A stretch of 64,000 bases of DNA, taken from Diplonema japonicum (lineage: Eukaryota; Euglenozoa; Diplonemea; Diplonemida; Diplonemidae). Position numbers and translations under genes: made by a program. Location: NCBI GenBank assembly GCA_964019335.1, contig OZ025704.1, positions 450,622-514,621 of the forward strand, written 5' to 3'. Positions within the stretch are counted from its first letter, which is position 1, and the number at the start of each line of letters is the position of its first letter. Below are positions 58,751 to 64,000 of the stretch, piece by piece. The notes under the pieces are model-generated. The model was not told the DNA's origin. It saw only the letters and a list, made by a program, of their open reading frames with translations, and did not search any database.

Positions 58751-60457
58751 ATGGATCCAAGACGACTCGCAGGAGGAGGTGACCGCAGCCGCAGCCGCAG
58801 CCCGCAGGAGCAAGCCCGCAGCCCACAGCACACGGCGCCGAGACCCACCCAACCAGGCAATCTGGTTGGGCAGTATGAATCCCCACCCCCTAGATCCCCC
58901 CACCCCCCTTTAGAAAAAAAAAATAATAAAATAAAAAAATCACTAGCAGAGACCGCGGTTTTGACCGCCGCTGCTACAGCCACGGCCGCCCCAGCCGCCC
59001 TGAACGCCACAGCCGACCCTGCCGCCCTGATCGCCGCAACTGAGACCACCGCAGCCGCCCCTGCCACAGCCACGACCGCCGCGACCACGACCCCTGCAGC
59101 CGACCCTGCTATTGTTGAAGAGGGAAGAAAAGAGGGAGAAAAAAAGGGGTGGGTACTGGTGTATGGTGAACACCCTCCCGGGTTGAGGACGGGCCCGGCC
59201 CCTGCCTTCCCGAAAGCCCTGCTTTCAGGAAAGTGGGAGGCCCTGTCTGGGAACTCAGGGAGGGAGACCCTCCAATACGGGTACCGGTGGGAGGGGACGA
59301 ACGCCAAGGTGCGCCCCACCACGGGGATCCCAGGGGGGGCGGAGGGGTGGGTGAGGGAGGTGGCCGCCGCCGCAGGGCTCGAGGTGGTCCCCAACCAGGT
59401 ACTTGTCAACAAGTACAAGTCTGGTTGTGGGATTGCCGCCCACAAGGACGACGCGAGGCTGGGACCGATTGTCCTAGTCCTCTCGTACAGAGCCGAGACC
59501 ACAATGGTCATGAGGAGGGGGGACAGGGTGGCGAAATACCTGGTGCCCCCCTTCTCATGGGCATTGTTGGAAGGTGAAGCGAGACACCAGTGGACGCACC
59601 ACATCCCGTCCGGGATGTCCACTGGTGTCAGGGTGTCGATCACCCTGCGTGCGGTAGGCCCCAAGCTCACCCGCACACCCCAGGAAGACCCATCCCCTGG
59701 GTTAACAGACGAACCCCCTTTTTTAGATCCCCTTTTTTGTGGGCAAGGGGGGGTGGCACTCCCAAGAGAGGATAGTGCCCCACCCGCCCCCTTTTTTTTT
59801 TTAGAACCCTCTTCGGAGGAAAACAGACCCTCTTCGGAGGAAAATAGAGAGAAAGGGGAAGAGGTGGCACTCCCGAGAGAGGGTGGTGCTCCTCCCCCCC
59901 ATTTGTCCCCCCCTTTTTCGTTTTTAGAGCCCTCTCCAGAGGAACCCTCCACGGAGGTAAAAAACAGACCCTCTTCGGAGGAAAACAGAGAGAGAGGGGA
60001 AGAGGTGGCACTCCCGAGAGAGGGTAGTGTTCCTCCCCCCCATTCGTCCCCCCCTTTTTCTTTTATAGAGCCCTCTCCAGAGGGACCCTCCACGGAGGTG
60101 AAAAACAGACCCTCTTCGGAGGAAAAAAAGGCAGAGGGAGAGACAGCACACCCGAGAGAAGGTAGTGCCCCTCCCTCTCTGCCCCCCATTTTTTCTGGAC
60201 CCTCTACGGAGGTGTACACCCTGGTCCCCAAGGGCCGGGGGCTTTTTTTGAGGGTGGAAGGGAAAGAAAAAAAAAAAAACAAACAAGGAGGAACCTTTTT
60301 TCTTTTCAAACAACCAGGGGGACCCAGCACCCACCCCCACCGCCCGCCAAGGTGTGGTTGGGGCGGAGGCTGCGAGCGACGTGAGAGCACCACTGCACAC
60401 CCTTGTGAGAAGACAGAAAAGAGCCCCCTGGATTGCCATGGGTGGCAGGGAACCTAA
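58751..60457 (+). CDS. Retrotransposon ORF1: AlkB-like 2OG-Fe(II) dioxygenase with repeats
   Basis: The product is 568 aa. Residues about 70-130 are an Ala/Thr-rich low-complexity stretch. The AlkB-like domain spans about 133-305: NKYKSGCGIAAHKDDARLGP with the HxD iron ligands (H231, D233), EARHQWTHHI with the distal His (about 283), and RVSITLR for 2-oxoglutarate. All three iron ligands are present, so the enzyme could be active. AlkB proteins remove alkyl damage from nucleic acid; in RNA elements they may protect the template. From about 335 to 490 a 47-residue unit (EEVALPREG...PSSEENRE) repeats about three times. The 565-aa minus-strand ORF opposite is a mirror frame. Confidence 0.8.
   Translation: MDPRRLAGGGDRSRSRSPQEQARSPQHTAPRPTQPGNLVGQYESPPPRSPHPPLEKKNNKIKKSLAETAVLTAAATATAAPAALNATADPAALIAATETTAAAPATATTAATTTPAADPAIVEEGRKEGEKKGWVLVYGEHPPGLRTGPAPAFPKALLSGKWEALSGNSGRETLQYGYRWEGTNAKVRPTTGIPGGAEGWVREVAAAAGLEVVPNQVLVNKYKSGCGIAAHKDDARLGPIVLVLSYRAETTMVMRRGDRVAKYLVPPFSWALLEGEARHQWTHHIPSGMSTGVRVSITLRAVGPKLTRTPQEDPSPGLTDEPPFLDPLFCGQGGVALPREDSAPPAPFFFLEPSSEENRPSSEENREKGEEVALPREGGAPPPHLSPPFSFLEPSPEEPSTEVKNRPSSEENRERGEEVALPREGSVPPPHSSPPFSFIEPSPEGPSTEVKNRPSSEEKKAEGETAHPREGSAPPSLPPIFSGPSTEVYTLVPKGRGLFLRVEGKEKKKNKQGGTFFLFKQPGGPSTHPHRPPRCGWGGGCERRESTTAHPCEKTEKSPLDCHGWQGT
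59806..60215 (+). repeat. 141-bp tandem repeat within ORF1
   Basis: About three units with spacing of 136-141 bp (for example GAGGTGGCACTCCCGAGAGA at 59861 and again at 60002) encode acidic PSSEENRE...LPREG...PPFSFLEPSPE units. The frame is preserved. Confidence 0.75.
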
Positions 60458-63400
60458 GCCAGCGCCCAAGCGGAAGAAGAACAGGAGGAGGCACAGGAGC
60501 GAAACGGCCCTTCAGAGGCGTCGGGAGAAGAGGACCAAGGCGAGGGAGGGGGCGAGGGAGGCTGCCAGACAGGAGAAGAAAAGGCACCGTCGTGCGAGGA
60601 AAGAAGGGAGGAGGAGGGCCCGCAGAGAGGAACACGAGGCCGCCCTGGAACAGAAGCCAGATGACCCTGCAATGGGGCTGAAGCGGACCGAGGTGGGAAC
60701 GCCTGGAGCCCAACCCCTGGCACCCAGAATCCCGGCACCTGGGGCTGCAACCGGCACAAGGAGGCACCGCAGACGGACGGGACACAGCAAGGAAGGGGTG
60801 AGATGGGAGCACCTGGGGGCGTGGGCCTGGGTCGCCCTGGTCTCCCTCTTGCTGATCCCAGGGGTGAGGCAGGTGCTGGGGGCGGGCATCGGGATGGCCC
60901 CCTCCTTCCTGCATGCGGCAGTGTTGTGGAAGAGGCCGGGGAGCGACAGGAGGACCACCCGCAGGTCAAGGGTACAGGTGGGGCCCCGAGGGGATGAATG
61001 GTCCGCCGGGGAGCTCGCTTGGCTAGCAGTAGGGGGCACTCTGGTGGGAAGCACTTCAGTTTGGATAGGGGGGCTGATGTCGCTCTGGGCCATGTCGGAA
61101 GTGATGGTGGGGAAAGCTGGTGCTGACCCGACCCAGAGATTCGGACCGGTAAAGCTGAGGAAGACAAGACGCGGATCGAGAGGTCACTACCTGCCGGTGT
61201 ACTTGGGCCCGCCTAGAAGCTCAAGACGCAGAAAAAAGAAGGAGGACGCCAAGCAAGCGGCGAAGGAACGAGCTGAGACGGAGGATAAGCTCTTTCAGGC
61301 CGAACACCTGGACCCCTTTGCGGACTTGACGCTGGCAGGGGACGCGTTGCAAGGAGGTGGTGACACTCCCCCCATGGATTTGGATGATGAGCACACGGAG
61401 GCGCAGAAGGAGGGGGAAAAAGAAGGAACAGACAAACATCAATGCCGGATGGAAGGCTGCTCTTTCCGCACCAGTGTGGCAAGCTGTCTAGTTAAACACC
61501 TCAATGCGGTCCACCATCATTTTGTGAAACAAGAGCAGGCGAGGAACATGAAGGTGAACCTCTGTGGAACGTGTGCTGCGGCGTGCTCGTCGAACCAGAC
61601 GCACTGTGCACTACACAGGCAGCGGAATCTGTGGAACCCCGACAAACAACCCAGGGCCGGCAAGTCAGTGGACGAGATCATGAAGAGCTTCAAGCTGACG
61701 AGGAGATCGACGGAGAAGGACGGGAACTGCATGTTCCACGCCCTGGCCGGTTCGCTCGGGGAAGCCTACGGGGACCACACCCACATCAGGAGCGAGGTTG
61801 TAGAATGGATGAAACACCGGGAGGAGCACTATGCCCCGTTTTGCAGCGAGGGTTGGGACCGGTACTTGGAAGGGATGGGCACAGCGGCGACGTGGGGAGA
61901 CCACTTGTGCCTGGCAGCCGCAGCACAAGCGTTTGGCCGCACGATACTCGTGGTTGCTGGGGGGAACAACCCAGTCCTGATGATAGGGGAGTACAACTCC
62001 GACCACGAGAAGGTGGTGGTGCTGGCGTACAACGGCAACCACTACGAGTATGCAGTCGGAGAGGAGGAGTCGATGATGATGCTCCTTGATGAGTCCCAAT
62101 CGGTTGCTCTACAAAAGGCAGGTAAGCAACCCTCCGAGGCCCCGGGTGAGGACATCGGGGAGTGGGACATAATAGACCGTGCGATCCCTGGATACGGGAA
62201 GGCAGAGGTGTTGGACCAGATGGGGGCAAGGAACCAGCAATTCCTGTACTGTCCGGTGGCGAACTGCGCTAGGTCGAAGTGCAAAAGCACGACCCCGTTC
62301 AACTCGACAAGGGTATGGAAGTGTCACCTGGATGGGCACCTGGAGAGTGATGAGATCCCGGAGAGCGTTCTGAGGAGACTGGACCTCGAGAGGTGCCTGG
62401 TGTGCAGGGGCTGTGTGTGGAAGGGTCAGGGGTGCCACGACGAGTGCAAAAAGGCGGTGCGAAGGGAAGGGGAATACACGACCCCCCCGCCGGCCCCGAC
62501 GAGGACCGAGTTACCCAGCCTGGAAGCCATAGCCGCCATGAACGTCACGACCATGGGGTCGATCCCGACGAGCCTTCAAAGACTGTGGGGGCTTACCCTT
62601 AAGCACACTCTGGGCCGGGCGGTGAAGGACAACACAGAGGAGGCTTGGCTGCTGGTGGCGATGCTCCCCAAAGCCTGCCTGTGGAAGAAGAGGGGAGGGA
62701 AGAAGCGGGACAAGGAGACGGAGCTGAGTGTCCAGGCCAGATTGGAGGAGTGGGAGAAGGGAAATTACATGGCCCTCTGGAATAAGCTGGAATCAGGTGA
62801 GAAGGGGGAACCTAAGAACGACGAGGTCTCTAAGGTCGCCAGGGCCACGGAACTGTGCAGCAAAGGGAGGTTCTCGGCAGGAAACGCGGCGCTTGTAGCC
62901 CAGGGGCTGGCGGAAGACAATGAGGATTGTTGGAGAGCGCTGCAGAGCAAACATCCAGAGCCACTACACCCCCAATGGGACAACCCGGCGAAGACGAAGG
63001 AAGCGGTAGAAGTCTTGCCGGAAGAAGTGCTGGACGCAATCAGGGACTTCCCGAGGGGGACTGCTGCGGGACCGACTGGTCTGAGAGCCCAGCACATCAA
63101 GGACGCGGTGGACGGAGCTTTTGAGTCTCAAGGCTGTTTGATGTCGGTGGCGAGGGCAGTCAACGCATTAGCTAGAGGCACGGCCCCTAGGGAGGTGGCT
63201 CCGCTGATGGCAGGGGCGAACCTTGTGGCCCTCAAGAAGAACGACAGGGACGTGCGGCCCATAGCCGTTGGGGATGTGCTGCGTCGGCTGGTGGGGAAAT
63301 CCCTTGTGAAGAAGATCGCTCCGGAAGTGGCCTCTTCGTACCTGAAGAAAGGCGGCCAGGTGGGGGTATCGGTCCCTGCTGGAATGGAGGCGGCTATACA

Positions 63401-63785
63401 CACCATCAGGCAGTATGTGGACAGGGAACGGGGCAACAAGCAGGAAAACAAGGTGATCCTCAAGATCGACTACGCCAACGCCTTCAACAGTGTTTGTCGG
63501 AGACAGCTGTGCTCACAGGCCTATGAGCAAGCGTCGGGGCTGTATGCGTGGGCCGGTTGGTGCTACAGGGTGCCCTCCCAATTATACTACAACGGAAAGG
63601 TGATTAAGTCCCAGGAAGGGGTGCAACAGGGGGACCCGATGGGACCGCTGCTGTTCTCTCTGGCCATCCAACCCCTGGTGAACAAGATAAGTGAAGACTG
63701 CAACCTGGACATCCTCCAGTTCTACCTGGACGATGGCGTCGCACTTCATGCTCCTGGGGGCGCCGATAGGATCGCCGGAGTACCA
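60438..63785 (+). CDS. Retrotransposon ORF2: zinc finger, OTU protease, reverse transcriptase (3'-truncated)
   Basis: The ATG at 60438 overlaps the end of ORF1 by 20 nt in another frame. The frame has no stop through the window end, but the RT homology ends near 63785. Order: basic head; two hydrophobic stretches (about 123-165 and 192-225); C2H2 finger CRMEGCSFRTSVASCLVKHL (about 335-360); OTU domain (about 417-541) with DGNCMFHAL (Cys 431) and GNHYEYAV (His 535); more CxxC-type fingers (about 610-680); RT (about 868-1115). RT shows LRAQHIKD, ALKKNDRDVRPIAVGDVLRR, KIDYANAFNSV (Asp 1011), QGDPMGPLLFSLAIQPLV and FYLDDG (Asp 1098/1099). OTU and RT catalytic residues are intact. Confidence 0.85.
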
Positions 63786-64000
63786 CAAACCTGCAAACCC
63801 GCAAACCCGCAAACCCGCAAACCCGCAAACCCGCAAACCCGCAAACCCGCAAACCCGCAAACCCGCAAACCCGCAAACCCGCAAACCCGCAAACCCGCAA
63901 ACCCGCAAACCCGCAAACCCGCAAACCCGCAAACCCGCAAACCCGCAAACCCGCAAACCCGCAAACCCGCAAACCCGCAAACCCGCAAACCCGCAAACCC
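63786..64000 (+). repeat. 8-bp tandem array (GCAAACCC)n
   Basis: About 27 units run to the window end. The first unit (AAACCTGC) has one T for C; all others are identical. The G-rich strand is GGGTTTGC. Each frame is open, and + strand translation reads a repeating octapeptide (KPANPQTR), which explains the artificial long ORFs on both strands here. Confidence 0.97.

Larger units (their letters stand above)
58740..63785 (+). mobile_element. Non-LTR retrotransposon with AlkB, OTU and RT domains, 3'-truncated
   Basis: Two overlapping ORFs on the + strand: ORF1 (58751-60457) with an AlkB-like domain, and ORF2 (60438 onward) with zinc fingers, OTU protease and reverse transcriptase. The 3' part of RT, any endonuclease and the tail are missing, because the GCAAACCC array begins just after the catalytic motif. 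The 5' boundary is uncertain; an A20-like run precedes ORF1. GC content and codon use differ from the upstream genes (GGG/CCC-rich). Elements of this kind with OTU domains are known in algae (Dualen/RandI), and AlkB domains are known in some non-LTR elements. Confidence 0.8.

Noticed and set aside
58696-60393. 565-aa minus-strand ORF
   Set aside because: It is the mirror of retrotransposon ORF1. The + strand carries the AlkB motifs; the minus product is Gly/Ser/Phe low complexity.
63582-63996. Long minus-strand ORFs reading VCGFAGLR repeats
   Set aside because: They are translations of the 8-bp array, which has no stop in any frame.
63786-64000. Right-hand chromosome telomere
   Set aside because: At a right chromosome end the + strand should be the G-rich one. 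Here the + strand is C-rich (GCAAACCC), so the array is not a terminal telomere in this orientation. An interstitial or inverted array, or misassembly, remains possible.
63786-64000. CRISPR-like array
   Set aside because: The units are contiguous 8-mers without spacers, in a eukaryotic context.
1-64000. tRNA, 5S or spliceosomal snRNA genes
   Set aside because: I looked for B-box-like GGTTCGANTCC, U6 ACAGAGA/AGATTAGCATG and U1/U2 5' motifs by eye and found none convincing. The AGCTTTGCG at about 23866 resembles the U4 5' end but lies inside the EAF-like coding sequence.

Overview
The window looks like nuclear DNA of a microbial eukaryote (a protist). The reasons are spliceosomal GT-AG introns, eukaryote-only domains (FYVE, VPS9, MORN, Arf-like, PDZ, EAF-like, PNUTS-like), a mitochondrial complex I assembly factor, and a non-LTR retrotransposon. 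TAA, TAG and TGA are all used as stops, so the genetic code appears standard. I cannot name the species from the sequence.

Layout: positions 1 to about 56.9 kb hold 30 gene models, every one on the + strand. From about 12.2 kb onward most stop-to-start gaps are only 50-240 nt, and almost every start codon has a pyrimidine tract plus a C/TAG shortly upstream. This is the layout expected of a polycistronic unit resolved by trans-splicing, as known in Euglenozoa and some alveolates, but no spliced-leader gene was recognised. By reading frames I resolved 23 cis introns of 31-82 nt; 17 begin GTATG, and many genes are rebuilt only when they are removed. The few long gaps (6.2-7.4, 8.5-9.0, 10.5-12.2, 22.1-23.9 and 49.3-50.9 kb) are full of homopolymer runs. 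Three copies of a dispersed repeat sit in these gaps, and one of them also holds a candidate structured RNA.

Genes by theme. Membrane and signalling: a cAMP-receptor-like GPCR, a two-pore K+ channel, an Arf-like GTPase with altered catalytic motifs, a VPS9 Rab-GEF-like protein, an LRR/coiled-coil/FYVE protein and an ankyrin/coiled-coil/PDZ/discoidin-like protein. Transcription: PNUTS-like and EAF-like proteins. Metabolism and mitochondria: an NDUFAF6-like protein, an SDR, a Gpt2/Sct1-type acyltransferase and a small single-TM protein. Surface: a mucin-like protein, a GT61 glycosyltransferase and an adhesin-like protein with four SEA-like modules, all within 41.3-47.2 kb. Cytoskeleton: several long coiled-coil proteins, a protein with two FYK-type modules, and a MORN protein.

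From about 56.9 kb the character changes. A ferric-reductase/NOX-like ORF stops abruptly at a short inverted repeat. About 1.8 kb of homopolymer-rich DNA follows, then a two-ORF non-LTR retrotransposon carrying an AlkB-like dioxygenase in ORF1 and C2H2 finger, OTU protease and reverse transcriptase domains in ORF2. The RT is cut just after its catalytic YLDD motif by an 8-bp tandem array (GCAAACCC) that runs to the window end.
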